From the NCBI GenBank assembly GCA_963784615.1, contig CAWASG010000001.1, positions 62,001-126,000 of the forward strand: a stretch of 64,000 nucleotides of DNA. Reading direction: 5' to 3'. This stretch comes from UBA11403 sp963784615 (GTDB lineage: Bacteria > Pseudomonadota > Gammaproteobacteria > Legionellales > Legionellaceae). Positions 49,652 to 58,141 of the stretch are shown here, one piece after another. How positions within the stretch are numbered: the stretch's first letter is position 1; each line of letters opens with the position of its first letter. The position numbers and the translations under genes were made by a program. Below the pieces are notes generated by a model that did not search any database, was not told where the DNA came from, and saw nothing but the letters and a program-made list of their open reading frames with translations.

Positions 49652-50782
49652 CTAATCCAGCGTTTTTCTAAAAATCATTCGCGTTAATATAATTAAGACG
49701 ATTGCAATGAGAATAATCGGCAAAATATTGGGTAATATTTGCTTCATTTCATTACCTTTCAACATAATGCCACGTGTAATGCGCATAAAATAGGTCATCG
49801 GTATGCAAGCACCAATCATTTGCGCCCATTTTGGCATCCCATAAAATGAAAAAATATAGCCAGATAAAAACATGGATGGTAGTTGATAAAAGGTGCTCAA
49901 CTGGCTCGCTTGCATAGGTGTTTTCGCCAAAGTTGAAAAAATCATCCCCACCATTAAATTGGCAATGATAAACGGTGCAGCCGCAACGTAAAGCAAAAAG
50001 ACACTTCCTTCAAAAGGGATATGGATGAGTAATTTTCCAAAGATAAGGATGCTGGTGAGTTGTAAATAACCCAATACGATGTAGGGTATTACTTTGCCGA
50101 GAATAATTTCTGTGGGGCGAAGGGGCGTACTGAGCAGCATTTCCATCGTGCCTGATTCAAATTCGGAGGTAATGGCCGTTGAGGTGAGCATCACCATGGT
50201 TATGGTTAACAGAACACCAATTAAGCCAGGGATAATATTAAACGCACTTCGATTGGATTCATTATAGAGGCGATGAATCACCAAATTAACCGTTCGTTTA
50301 AATGTATTGGTTGGTGCAGGGGCAAGCCCATTTTGGGTGAATTGATTGATCGTGGCATTGAGTATCGGTTGGACATGTCCTAATGCAGAGGCACTACTTC
50401 CTGGATCAGAGCCATCAATTTCCACAAATAGCTGGGGATTCTCTCCCCTGATAAATTGTCGGGTAAAATTGGCTGGTATGGTAAGGACGAAGCTTAACTT
50501 CCCACTCTCCATGTTTTCTTTCACCTGTTGCACATCTTCGGTGAAATCAACAATATTAAAATAGCCGGATGTCTCAAGGTTGCTGATTAAACTGCGCGTG
50601 AAAGGGGTATGGTCATAGCTGATGATAGTCGTGGGGAGATGCTTAGGATCCATATCGATGGCAAATCCGAACAAAATTAACAGCATAATAGGCAGCATGA
50701 CGAGCATGGCAATGGTGCCTCGATCGCGAAAAATGAGCGTGAATTCTTTGCGAATGAGGCCAGTTATACGTGAATGGATCAT
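49652..50782 (-). CDS. ABC-2 type export permease (YbhR/YhhJ-like)
   Basis: 376-residue inner-membrane permease. One N-terminal helix (MLVMLPIMLLILFGFAIDMD) is followed by a large periplasmic domain (about 45-175). Five more helices follow, with the ABC-2 signature MLSTPLRPTEIILGKVIPYI. The C-terminal part includes FYGMPKWAQMIGACIPMTYF and MRITRGIMLKG. The start overlaps the ATPase gene by 4 bases. Likely exports a drug or small molecule with the ATPase, MFP and OMF partners. Only one permease gene is present, whereas E. coli YbhFSR has two, so it may form a homodimer. Confidence 0.9.
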   Translation of the reverse strand: MIHSRITGLIRKEFTLIFRDRGTIAMLVMLPIMLLILFGFAIDMDPKHLPTTIISYDHTPFTRSLISNLETSGYFNIVDFTEDVQQVKENMESGKLSFVLTIPANFTRQFIRGENPQLFVEIDGSDPGSSASALGHVQPILNATINQFTQNGLAPAPTNTFKRTVNLVIHRLYNESNRSAFNIIPGLIGVLLTITMVMLTSTAITSEFESGTMEMLLSTPLRPTEIILGKVIPYIVLGYLQLTSILIFGKLLIHIPFEGSVFLLYVAAAPFIIANLMVGMIFSTLAKTPMQASQLSTFYQLPSMFLSGYIFSFYGMPKWAQMIGACIPMTYFMRITRGIMLKGNEMKQILPNILPIILIAIVLIILTRMIFRKTLD

Positions 50783-51681
50783 TGCATCAACCCTATAAAG
50801 ACTTCTTCAAAACTAGGCGGCGTCGTTTTAAATGTATACTGCTTATGCTCGTGAATGAATTGGTCCAGGCGCTGTTGATTTGGCGATGAGATGCGCAATT
50901 CGTTATTGACTACAGAAAGAAGCAGCTCGGGATAAGAGCGGGTTGCAATGTCGGTAAGTTGGTTGAGCACCTGTCGATCGATTTCTGCAATGTAGGTTTT
51001 GACATGAGAAAAGGGAACGAGGTCTTTTGTTGTGCCTGAATATAATAGCTTACCTAAGCTGATATAGGCCAAGTCGGTGCACTTCTCCGCTTCATCCATA
51101 TAATGCGTTGTCACGAGAACTGTGGTGCCGTCACGTATTGAAATTTTGTGTAAATAATTCCAAAAATCTTTTCGAGCTTTGGGATCAATCCCCGCGGTGG
51201 GCTCGTCTAGAAAAAGCAACTGTGGCTTATGAATCAGGCAACACGCCAGTGTTAGGCGCTGCTTCCATCCGCCGGATAAATTACCAGCTTGAATGTCGAT
51301 ATAGGGATTGAGCTCAAGGTCGTTGAGCATGGCATCAATGGCTTGTTTGGGATCGGGTATTTGATAAATATCGGCAAAAAATTGCAAGGTTTCATACACG
51401 GTTAGTCCGTTGTATAAACTAAATCGCTGCGGCATATAGCCGATTTTGCTTTTAATCTCGTCTGATTGTGTTTTGATGTCATACCCGAGACAGTGTCCAC
51501 CACCAGAGGTGGGTGTTAGCAGGCCACAAATCATACGGATCATGGTTGTTTTACCACTGCCATTTGATCCCAGAAAACCAAAAATAGCGCCTTTTTCCAC
51601 TCTGAGAGAAATCTGATCGACGACGGTCTTCGTATCAAAAACTTTAGTGAGTTTTTGAATATCGATTGCGGGTTCGTTCAT
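50779..51681 (-). CDS. ABC transporter ATP-binding protein
   Basis: 300-residue ATPase energising the exporter. Walker A GFLGSNGSGKTTMIRMICGL, signature LSGGWKQRLTLACCL, Walker B PQLLFLDEPTAGIDP, and H-loop TTVLVTTHYMDEAE are intact. GGW in the signature is normal for YbhF-type members, although E. coli YbhF carries two NBDs and this one a single one. Overlaps the MFP gene and the permease gene by 4 bases. Confidence 0.94.
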   Translation of the reverse strand: MNEPAIDIQKLTKVFDTKTVVDQISLRVEKGAIFGFLGSNGSGKTTMIRMICGLLTPTSGGGHCLGYDIKTQSDEIKSKIGYMPQRFSLYNGLTVYETLQFFADIYQIPDPKQAIDAMLNDLELNPYIDIQAGNLSGGWKQRLTLACCLIHKPQLLFLDEPTAGIDPKARKDFWNYLHKISIRDGTTVLVTTHYMDEAEKCTDLAYISLGKLLYSGTTKDLVPFSHVKTYIAEIDRQVLNQLTDIATRSYPELLLSVVNNELRISSPNQQRLDQFIHEHKQYTFKTTPPSFEEVFIGLMQ

Positions 51682-52508
51682 CGAACGATCTCCAGAGAGA
51701 CCGGCTGTCCAAGATGGATGGCATTCAGATTGGGTGAATCAATGCCAGCTTCGACACGAAAAATCAGGTTTTGTCTTTCTTCGCGAGAGAAAATAATAGG
51801 GGGCGTGTATTGAGCAATATTTGAAATATAGCGAATAGTCCCCGTGCCCAGATTCGGATTGCCATCAGACGAGAGGTTGACTTTGTCGTTTAATGAGATG
51901 TGACTGAGTTCTTTTTCAGGGACATAGAAAATGACTTTAATATTCTGCCTGGTCACCAGTGATAAAACAGGCTGACCGGCTTGCACATATTCATTTTGGG
52001 TAAAGTAGGTGTCAAACACAATGCCAGGATCATTCGCATGACCTTCTTTGCGTGCGACCTGCCAAAGTTTATCCGCTGTATCAACTTGGCTGCTTTTAAT
52101 TTGAAAATCGATGGCTTTGAGCTGATTGTTGAGGACATCGACGTTCTTTTTGGAAACATCCACATCATTTTGGCTCGCGGCATTATGTTTTTGCATCCCC
52201 AGGTTACGTTTATAATTGATGTCTTCATAGTGAATTTGATCCAGAATTTCTTTTCGTTGGGCCAACAGATTATTTTGAGCAAATTGACTTCGCTCTACGC
52301 CGTATTGTTCACTGGTTTGTTCAAGCTTGAAGAGTAATTGGTTTTTCTCAACTGATTGCCCGCGGCGAACGCTCAAATCCGTTAATTGCCCAGCAAAATT
52401 ACTGGAAAGATAAGTCAGTTCCGCGTCAATATATCCGTTGTATTCATGACTTTTGTCTTTGCAGGCAGACAAGAGAATCATCATTAAGAGGAGAGCCAAT
52501 TTATGCAT
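51678..52508 (-). CDS. Membrane-fusion (HlyD-like) periplasmic adaptor lipoprotein
   Basis: 276-residue adaptor linking permease and outer-membrane factor. The N-terminus ALLLMMILLSAC carries a lipobox LSAC. The biotinyl-like lipoyl domain (GYIDAELTYLSSNFAGQLTD), coiled coil (about 70-150), and beta-barrel domains (QAGQPVLSLVTRQNIKVIFY) follow. First gene of the operon MFP-ATPase-permease-OMF. Promoter in the divergent gap 52509-52699. Confidence 0.92.
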   Translation of the reverse strand: MHKLALLLMMILLSACKDKSHEYNGYIDAELTYLSSNFAGQLTDLSVRRGQSVEKNQLLFKLEQTSEQYGVERSQFAQNNLLAQRKEILDQIHYEDINYKRNLGMQKHNAASQNDVDVSKKNVDVLNNQLKAIDFQIKSSQVDTADKLWQVARKEGHANDPGIVFDTYFTQNEYVQAGQPVLSLVTRQNIKVIFYVPEKELSHISLNDKVNLSSDGNPNLGTGTIRYISNIAQYTPPIIFSREERQNLIFRVEAGIDSPNLNAIHLGQPVSLEIVR

Positions 52509-52602
52509 AGGTTGAGTCCGTTATCGTTCATTACAGAGTATCGTGTTTTTAGCGAATCAGCAAATAACAAAAGTGTCTTCAATGATTCTTATTGACTATA
52601 AT

Positions 52603-52631
52603 TTGACTATTCATTTTTACTAATCTACACT
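52603..52631 (+). promoter_or_regulatory. Sigma-70-like promoter for the small secreted protein
   Basis: TTGACT (52603-52608), a 17-base spacer, TACACT (52626-52631). The predicted start is at about 52638, giving a 5' leader of about 62 bases. A second TTGACT (52592-52597) is nearby. The divergent efflux operon must start in the same gap. Confidence 0.6.
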
Positions 52632-52699
52632 CGATGGGTAGGTACAAGAAAATGGAGCCATCAACAACATGGCATTATTTAAAAATGAAGGAGCATGTT

Positions 52700-53023
52700 A
52701 TGAAAAAGACAACTTTGGTAATCTCATCTTTAGCCTTGGCCGCAACCCTAAGTTTTGGTGTACAAGCCGCTGATGAAGCGACTACGACAACCACCACCAC
52801 CACAGGAACCATGGCTCCCACAACTGAAGACAGTCCATGTCAAAAAATTGAAATGGCATGTAAAGATGGCGGATTCTTGATTGGCGAAGATAAAAGCGGA
52901 AAAGGATTAGTTAAGGATTGTATGGAACCCATCATGGCTGGTAAAACAGTTGAGGGTGTAAAAGTGGAAGCTGCAGATGTAACAGCTTGCCAAGAAAAGG
53001 GCAAAATGCTTAAAACGCACTAA
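52700..53023 (+). CDS. Small secreted Thr-rich protein, unknown
   Basis: The protein is 107 residues. ATG 52700 has AAGGAG (52687-52692). The frame is open from 52634 but without a site. The signal peptide KTTLVISSLALAATLSFGVQ ends with cleavage after QAA or VQA. A Thr run (residues 26-36) is followed by a compact domain with four Cys (CQKIEMACKDGGFLIGEDKS, DCMEPIMAG and TACQEK), likely two disulfides. Short, exported, Cys-containing proteins of this pattern are met in Legionellales. The role is unknown. It is followed by a strong terminator. Confidence 0.75.
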   Translation: MKKTTLVISSLALAATLSFGVQAADEATTTTTTTTGTMAPTTEDSPCQKIEMACKDGGFLIGEDKSGKGLVKDCMEPIMAGKTVEGVKVEAADVTACQEKGKMLKTH

Positions 53024-53040
53024 TCTTTAATCCGTCAAAC

Positions 53041-53072
53041 TTCACCCTCCGATCGGAGGGTGAATCTTTTTT
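53041..53072 (+). terminator. Strong Rho-independent terminator
   Basis: A perfect 24-base palindrome TTCACCCTCCGA|TCGGAGGGTGAA is followed by TCTTTTTT. It lies 18 bases after the stop of the small secreted-protein gene. Confidence 0.88.
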
Positions 53073-53104
53073 CCGTGCTAGGTTCTGTCGACAGTTCTAC
53101 TTAT

Positions 53105-53322
53105 GTTAATTCAGCAATTCCCGCCGTAAAAGCCGATGGTCAGTATGAGCGCCCTCTCCCATTGATGGGAGAGGGTGCCCGACAGGGCGGGTGAGGGCAG
53201 TTTAAATCGCAGTGTTTTGATCTACCCTCATCCGCCCTGTCGGGCACCTTCTCCCGACATCGGGAGAAGGAACTCCGCCACCAGCGCAGGTTTTACGGCG
53301 GGAATTGCTGACGTTAATTCCA
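53105..53322. repeat. Large nested palindromic element upstream of cyoA
   Basis: Outer arms GCAATTCCCGCCGTAAAA (53114) and TTTTACGGCGGGAATTGC, with GTTAATTC tips on both sides. Nested inside are two hairpins: GCCCTCTCCCATTGATGGGA with GAGGG, and CTTCTCCCGACATCGGGAGA with AGG. Between them is a GTGCCCGACAGGGCGGGTGA stretch, which is inverted further right as TCATCCGCCCTGTCGGGCAC. It is related to the shorter palindrome at 15113. No gene is seen within. It lies between the small secreted protein and cyo. Confidence 0.85.
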
Positions 53323-53387
53323 TACGATTCGATAAAATTAGGGATTCAGAACAACGATTCAGTCTATTCAACGTTCAGCACGATACT

Positions 53388-53429
53388 TTGATCTAGATCA
53401 ATGAAATAGATGAGTCATTGATTTATACT
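53388..53429 (+). promoter_or_regulatory. Perfect FNR/Anr-type site and -10 for the cyo operon
   Basis: TTGAT-CTAG-ATCAA (53388-53401) matches the FNR consensus exactly. TATACT at 53424-53429 is the only good -10 nearby. The resulting start at about 53436 would place the centre of the FNR site at about -41.5, the class II activator position, and no -35 is apparent. cyoA ATG is at 53500, and AAAGGAG lies at 53485-53491. Activation under low oxygen, instead of the usual FNR repression of cyo, is an inference from spacing alone. Confidence 0.6.
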
Positions 53430-53499
53430 CAGCGCAAATACGAAAAAGTCCGGTTTTCAAGTAAAGAATCATAGAATTTAAATAAAGGAGATCTGAAGT

Positions 53500-54402
53500 A
53501 TGATAAAACCAATTTCTAAGGGAGTGCCTCGGCTATCAGGCGGAACAATACTTGCAAATGCAAGTGTTGCTCTACTTGCAATGACGTTGCTCCTATTGAC
53601 TGGTTGTCACTCTGGTGCCGTGTCGCCTCAAGGCCCAATTGCAGCAGCTGAACTTAATTTGATGATCTTTGCAATTAAGCTGATGTTGTTAGTGGTCATC
53701 CCGGTGATTTTTATGGCATGCTTTTTTGCGTGGAAATATCGGGAAGGGAAAAATAGCAAGTATACGCCAGAATGGTCGCACAGCACGATGTTGGAACTTG
53801 TATGGTGGTCAATTCCAATTATTATCATCCTGATTTTAGGAACAGTGACTTGGATAACCACGCATAGTCTAGATCCATATAAGCCTATTGATTCAGATAA
53901 AACACCGGTAACCGTTGAGGTTGTGTCACTTGATTGGAAATGGTTGTTTATTTACCCAGAGTTAAAAATAGCCACGGTTAACTATCTCAAATTGCCTGTT
54001 GGAACCCCCATCAATTTCAGGATAACCGCAGCATCTCCCATGAATTCATTTATTATTCCACAGTTAGGTGGGCAAATTTATGCCATGACTGGAATGACAA
54101 CGCAGTTACATCTACTTGCTGACAAACCAGGAACATATCGAGGTCTTGCAACAAATTATACTGGTATTGGGTTTGCGGGGATGCATTTTGACACTGATGT
54201 GACCACGCCCGAGGAATTTCTCAGTTGGGTCGATACGGTCAAACAGAAACCAACCAACTTGACGTCTGCGGTTTTTTGGGATCAGTTGATGCCGCAATCA
54301 ATCGATGATCCTGCTGGTTATTTCGGTAGTGTTGAAGATGGGTTATTTGACAACATCGTGATGCACTACATGATGCCAGCACATGATTCTCACCATGCAT
54401 AA
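53500..54402 (+). CDS. cyoA: Cytochrome bo3 quinol oxidase subunit II
   Basis: 300-residue lipoprotein subunit. Lipobox LLTGC with Cys36, two membrane helices (about 52-75 and 95-115), then a cupredoxin-like periplasmic domain (about 125-280). The CuA ligand set of cytochrome c oxidases is missing: where subunit II of those enzymes has CSELCG, this one reads FIIPQLGGQIYAMTGM. This marks it as a quinol oxidase. WW at ELVWWSIPI and the DWKWLFIYPE element are typical of CyoA. First gene in cyoABCD. Confidence 0.95.
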   Translation: MIKPISKGVPRLSGGTILANASVALLAMTLLLLTGCHSGAVSPQGPIAAAELNLMIFAIKLMLLVVIPVIFMACFFAWKYREGKNSKYTPEWSHSTMLELVWWSIPIIIILILGTVTWITTHSLDPYKPIDSDKTPVTVEVVSLDWKWLFIYPELKIATVNYLKLPVGTPINFRITAASPMNSFIIPQLGGQIYAMTGMTTQLHLLADKPGTYRGLATNYTGIGFAGMHFDTDVTTPEEFLSWVDTVKQKPTNLTSAVFWDQLMPQSIDDPAGYFGSVEDGLFDNIVMHYMMPAHDSHHA

Positions 54403-54458
54403 GTTATTTAGTAATATGTATCGATGAACCAAAGTTAATACACGAAGAGGAAATTGTT

Positions 54459-56480
54459 ATGCTAGAAGCGTTAATAGGAAAACTGAGTAATCCACAGGAG
54501 GTATTTCCTTATCTCTATGAGCCGATAAGTCAGCAAATCATTATATTTTCAATGCTTGCTTTTATTATTCTTGCTGGTGTTGCCGTGGTGGGCGGTATTA
54601 CGTATTTTAAAAAGTGGAGTTATCTCTGGCATGAATGGATAGTGACAGTAGACCATAAACGGATTGCGGGTATGTATTTGATCGTTGCCTTAGTGATGCT
54701 GGTTAGAGGATTCACAGATGCTGTGATGATGAGAGTACAGCAAGCCATGGCTTCTGGCGTATCCGATGGTTACCTTATCCCAGAGCATTTTGATCAAATT
54801 TTTACTGCACATGGCACCATCATGATATTTTTTGTCGCGATGCCGCTTATGTTTGCTTTATTTAACTTAGTGGTGCCGTTACAAATTGGGGCGCGTGATG
54901 TAGCATTTCCCTTTATGAACGCGCTCAGTTTTTGGCTGTTTGTTGCTGGCGCGTTGCTGGCTAACGTCTCCCTATTAATTGGTGATTTTGCTCATGCGGG
55001 TTGGTTGGCATATCCTCCATTTTCGGAGCTTGCATATAGCCCGTCAGTTGGAACAGACTATTATATATGGGCCATACAAATTTCAGGCATAGGGAGTCTA
55101 CTGTCTGGGATAAACTTTTTCGTGACCATTCTTAAAATGCGTTGCCCAGGGATGACGTTAATGCGCATGCCTATTTTCACCTGGACGGCTTTTTGCTCTT
55201 CAATTCTGGTTATGCTGATTTTCCCTGTGTTAACAGTGGCATTGGCGTTACTTGGTCTTGATCGATATCTTGATATGCACTTTTTCACAACTGGCGCTGG
55301 TGGTGATCAAATGATGTATGTCAATTTGATTTGGATTTGGGGGCACCCGGAAGTGTATGTGTTGGTTTTACCAGCGTTTGGGGTTTATTCAGAGATTGTT
55401 GCAACCTTTTCTCGTAAGCCTTTGTTTGGTTATACGTCAATGGTATATGCGACAGCGGTTATTACTTTTCTATCCTTCATCGTTTGGGCACATCACTTTT
55501 TCACCATGGGAGCGGGCGCTAACGTGAATGCGGTGTTTGGTATCCTGACCATGATTATATCCGTACCCACAGGCGTGAAAGTATTCAACTGGCTATTTAC
55601 GATGTATCGTGGGCGCGTTCGATTTACTACACCGATGTATTGGTTAATGGGTTTCTTTGTGACCTTTACGATTGGCGGAATGACAGGCGTTATGCTTGCT
55701 GTTCCAGGTATTGATTTTCAGGCACACAATAGCGCATTTTTAGTTGCACATTTTCATAACACCATTATTGGTGGCGTTGTGTTTGGTTATTTTGCCGGAT
55801 TAACCTATTGGTGTCCTAAACTGTTTGGTTTCACCCTGAATGAATATCTGGGTAAATGTGCGTTTTGGTGTTGGTTGGTCGGTTTCTTTGTGGCATTCGT
55901 TCCGCTTTACATTTTGGGCGCTATGGGCATGACGCGTCGTTTGTATCACTATGATGCGGCGACTGGTTTTCAGCCATTGTTAATTGTGGCGGCAATTGGT
56001 GCAGGAATCGTTGCTCTCGGCGTTGTTTTTCAGGTCCTGCAGATCATTGTGAGCCTCAAAAACAAAAATGCGGTGATCGGTGATCCATGGGATGGACGGA
56101 CCTTGGAATGGGCAACGTCATCACCTCCTGCATTTTATAACTTCGCACATACACCTGTAGTCAATGGTATAGATGCCTTTTGGAACCAAAAACACAACGG
56201 TTTAAATATTGAAAGTAGACCTCAAGCGGAGAAATTACCTTACCAAGACATTCACATGCCGAAGAACACGGCAGTGGGTTTTGTTCTCGGGATCTTTGCA
56301 TTTATCTTCAGTTTTGCAATGGTGTGGCATATATGGTGGTTAGCTTTGGCAGGATTAGGTTGTGGTATTGCGACGTTAATCATGCGGTCTTTTGATTACG
56401 ACACCGATTACTATGTCACCGCGAGTGAAGTAGAAGCTCAAGAAATGAAATACCAACAAGCAATACTAGGAGATAAATAA
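54459..56480 (+). CDS. cyoB: Cytochrome bo3 quinol oxidase subunit I
   Basis: 673-residue catalytic subunit of the heme-copper oxidase. Its residues align with E. coli CyoB by a +12 offset. Low-spin heme ligands are H118 and H433. CuB ligands are H296 (cross-linked to Y300 in GHPEVYVLVLP), H345 and H346 (VWAHHFFTMG). High-spin heme ligand is H431 in AHFHNTIIGG. The quinol site residues R83, D87, H110 and Q113 are all present, so it oxidises quinol and pumps protons. 57 bases separate it from cyoA. The stop overlaps cyoC (TAATGG). Confidence 0.97.
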   Translation: MLEALIGKLSNPQEVFPYLYEPISQQIIIFSMLAFIILAGVAVVGGITYFKKWSYLWHEWIVTVDHKRIAGMYLIVALVMLVRGFTDAVMMRVQQAMASGVSDGYLIPEHFDQIFTAHGTIMIFFVAMPLMFALFNLVVPLQIGARDVAFPFMNALSFWLFVAGALLANVSLLIGDFAHAGWLAYPPFSELAYSPSVGTDYYIWAIQISGIGSLLSGINFFVTILKMRCPGMTLMRMPIFTWTAFCSSILVMLIFPVLTVALALLGLDRYLDMHFFTTGAGGDQMMYVNLIWIWGHPEVYVLVLPAFGVYSEIVATFSRKPLFGYTSMVYATAVITFLSFIVWAHHFFTMGAGANVNAVFGILTMIISVPTGVKVFNWLFTMYRGRVRFTTPMYWLMGFFVTFTIGGMTGVMLAVPGIDFQAHNSAFLVAHFHNTIIGGVVFGYFAGLTYWCPKLFGFTLNEYLGKCAFWCWLVGFFVAFVPLYILGAMGMTRRLYHYDAATGFQPLLIVAAIGAGIVALGVVFQVLQIIVSLKNKNAVIGDPWDGRTLEWATSSPPAFYNFAHTPVVNGIDAFWNQKHNGLNIESRPQAEKLPYQDIHMPKNTAVGFVLGIFAFIFSFAMVWHIWWLALAGLGCGIATLIMRSFDYDTDYYVTASEVEAQEMKYQQAILGDK

Positions 56481-57076
56481 TGGAGGCCACGCTAAAAAAC
56501 GATCTTCATACGCATCATTTTGATGGTTCGAAATATGTATTTGGGTTTTGGATGTACATTATGACGGACTGCATTTTATTTGCATCGTTATTTGCTGTTT
56601 ATGCAGTGCTCCACACCCATACGTTTGGTGGAGCCCATGCTAAAGAGTTGTTCAGCTTACCGTTTGTGTTAACTGAAACACTGCTTTTATTAACCAGTAG
56701 TTTTACCTTTGGACTTGCTATGCTGGCAAGAAACAGTCATACCAAGGGTATGGTAACGCGCTGGATGTGGGTGACCTTTGTTTTAGGTTTTTGTTTTATT
56801 GTAATGGAGATCAGTGAATTTCGTAACTTGTATCTGGAAGGACATACCTGGTCTGAAAGTGCATTTTTATCGTCATTCTTCACCCTTGTTGCGACTCACG
56901 GGCTGCACGTAACCGCTGGACTGATTTGGATGTTAGCGGTTATTTTTCAAATTAAAATCCATGGTATGACTCCCGTGACAAAAACAAAACTGACCTGCTT
57001 GGGTTTGTTTTGGCATTTTTTAGATATCGTTTGGATTTTTGTTTTTTCAGTCGTCTATTTGATGGGAGCAATTTAA
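56480..57076 (+). CDS. cyoC: Cytochrome bo3 quinol oxidase subunit III
   Basis: 198-residue membrane subunit with five helices. Family stretches are FGFWMYIMTDCILFASLFAV, SSFTFGLAMLARN and FFTLVATHGLHVTAGLIWML. The ATG overlaps the cyoB TAA. The TAA at its end is followed 1 base later by cyoD. Confidence 0.95.
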   Translation: MEATLKNDLHTHHFDGSKYVFGFWMYIMTDCILFASLFAVYAVLHTHTFGGAHAKELFSLPFVLTETLLLLTSSFTFGLAMLARNSHTKGMVTRWMWVTFVLGFCFIVMEISEFRNLYLEGHTWSESAFLSSFFTLVATHGLHVTAGLIWMLAVIFQIKIHGMTPVTKTKLTCLGLFWHFLDIVWIFVFSVVYLMGAI

Positions 57077-57077
57077 C

Positions 57078-57431
57078 ATGTCAAAACATGAAATTGAATT
57101 TGATGTTGATACTGGAGCGTCTTATGGCACTTACCAATCGTATGTGATTGGCTTTGCTTCATCCATCTTTTTGACGCTTATTTCGTTTTACCTTGTTGCT
57201 ACTGCTGCATTGCCGCCACAAGCCCTCTACGTCGCTATAGGTGGGCTTGCGATTACGCAGCTATTTGTGCAAACGGTATTTTTCCTCCATCTGAATAAGC
57301 ATTCAAATTCTGCGTGGAATTTACTCAGTTTTCTGTTCACGTTGGTGATGGTGTTGATTTTAGTAATCGGTACCATGTGGATCATGTATAACTTGTACGC
57401 GAAGATGGGTATGGATGCGATGTCAATGTAA
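57078..57431 (+). CDS. cyoD: Cytochrome bo3 quinol oxidase subunit IV
   Basis: 117-residue three-helix subunit: GFASSIFLTLISFYLVATAA, ALYVAIGGLAITQLFVQTVF and LLSFLFTLVMVLILVIGTMW. The TAA stop (57429-57431) borders family B repeat copy 5. No cyoE (heme O synthase) follows, so heme O must be made by a gene elsewhere. Confidence 0.93.
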   Translation: MSKHEIEFDVDTGASYGTYQSYVIGFASSIFLTLISFYLVATAALPPQALYVAIGGLAITQLFVQTVFFLHLNKHSNSAWNLLSFLFTLVMVLILVIGTMWIMYNLYAKMGMDAMSM

Positions 57432-57576
57432 GGGAAAAGGAAGGGGAAAGATCGGGCAGGGGCACGGGCACGCTCACGTGAATGTACGCTACGCGAGTTT
57501 TTTATATATAAAAGCCGCGTAGCGTACATTCACGTGCCCGTGCCCCGGCCCGATCTTTCCCCTTCCTTTCCCCGAA
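57431..57576. repeat. Family B palindromic repeat, copy 5 (inverted core)
   Basis: It has GAAAAGGAAGGGGAAAGATC and GGGCAGGGGCACGGGCACGC on the left and the reverse complement at the right. The central ATGTACGCTACGCGAG...AAGCCGCGTAGCGTACAT stem is perfect and runs in the opposite orientation to copies 2 and 3 (GCGAGTTTTTTATATATAAA here against CGGCTTTTTATATAAGAAAC there). It lies between cyoD (+) and the pilin gene (-). Confidence 0.9.
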
Positions 57577-57598
57577 CAGTCGCTACCCCATTTATCTC

Positions 57599-58030
57599 CT
57601 ACCAGCATTGCTCGGCTGTTCCAGTAGGCGCTCCAGCCGGTCCTGCTGCGATATTTTTCTCGCCGAGATGATTATAAGTCAGCGCTTGGCAGCGTTTATC
57701 ATTTGCGGCTTGTTTTCCAACAGGTGTTGCTAAAAGGGTGTATGTGTTCTCACTTGATTGGATGATGGCAAGATTATAATGATTTTCCAGAGTCGTTTTT
57801 CGGCTTAATACATCATTAGAGGTTTGGGTAGCTATTGCGGCGGTTTGATAGGTATTATTTTCAGCATAGTATTCTTCCATGCGGTTGGCTAAATCGAGTA
57901 ATGCTGTTTGTCCTTCACTGCGACGTGCACGGGTGAGGTAGTCTTGATAGGAGGGATAAGCAAGCGCTGCTAAAATACCGGTAATCGCGAGGACAATGAT
58001 TAATTCGATTAATGTGAATCCCTTGTTCAT
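57599..58030 (-). CDS. Type IV pilin (PilE-like)
   Basis: 143-residue pilin. The prepilin leader MNKG precedes FTLIELIIVLAITGILAALA (cleavage G-F; Glu5 of the mature chain is present), which makes the N-terminal helix. The remaining domain contains a C-terminal disulfide pair candidate (RCQAL and EQCW at the very end). Typical of PilE or minor pilin PilE-like of gammaproteobacteria. Processed by prepilin peptidase and assembled with the PilW-dependent pilus machinery, or with type II secretion pseudopili. No neighbouring pil genes. Confidence 0.9.
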   Translation of the reverse strand: MNKGFTLIELIIVLAITGILAALAYPSYQDYLTRARRSEGQTALLDLANRMEEYYAENNTYQTAAIATQTSNDVLSRKTTLENHYNLAIIQSSENTYTLLATPVGKQAANDKRCQALTYNHLGEKNIAAGPAGAPTGTAEQCW

Positions 58031-58141
58031 GGAGAACTACTCATATACAAAACGCGAAGAATAGCGGAAAGTTCGGAGATAAACTAGATATCCTTGTCTC
58101 ATACTGATAGAATGGCACAAAATTACACAGGAATTGCTGTT

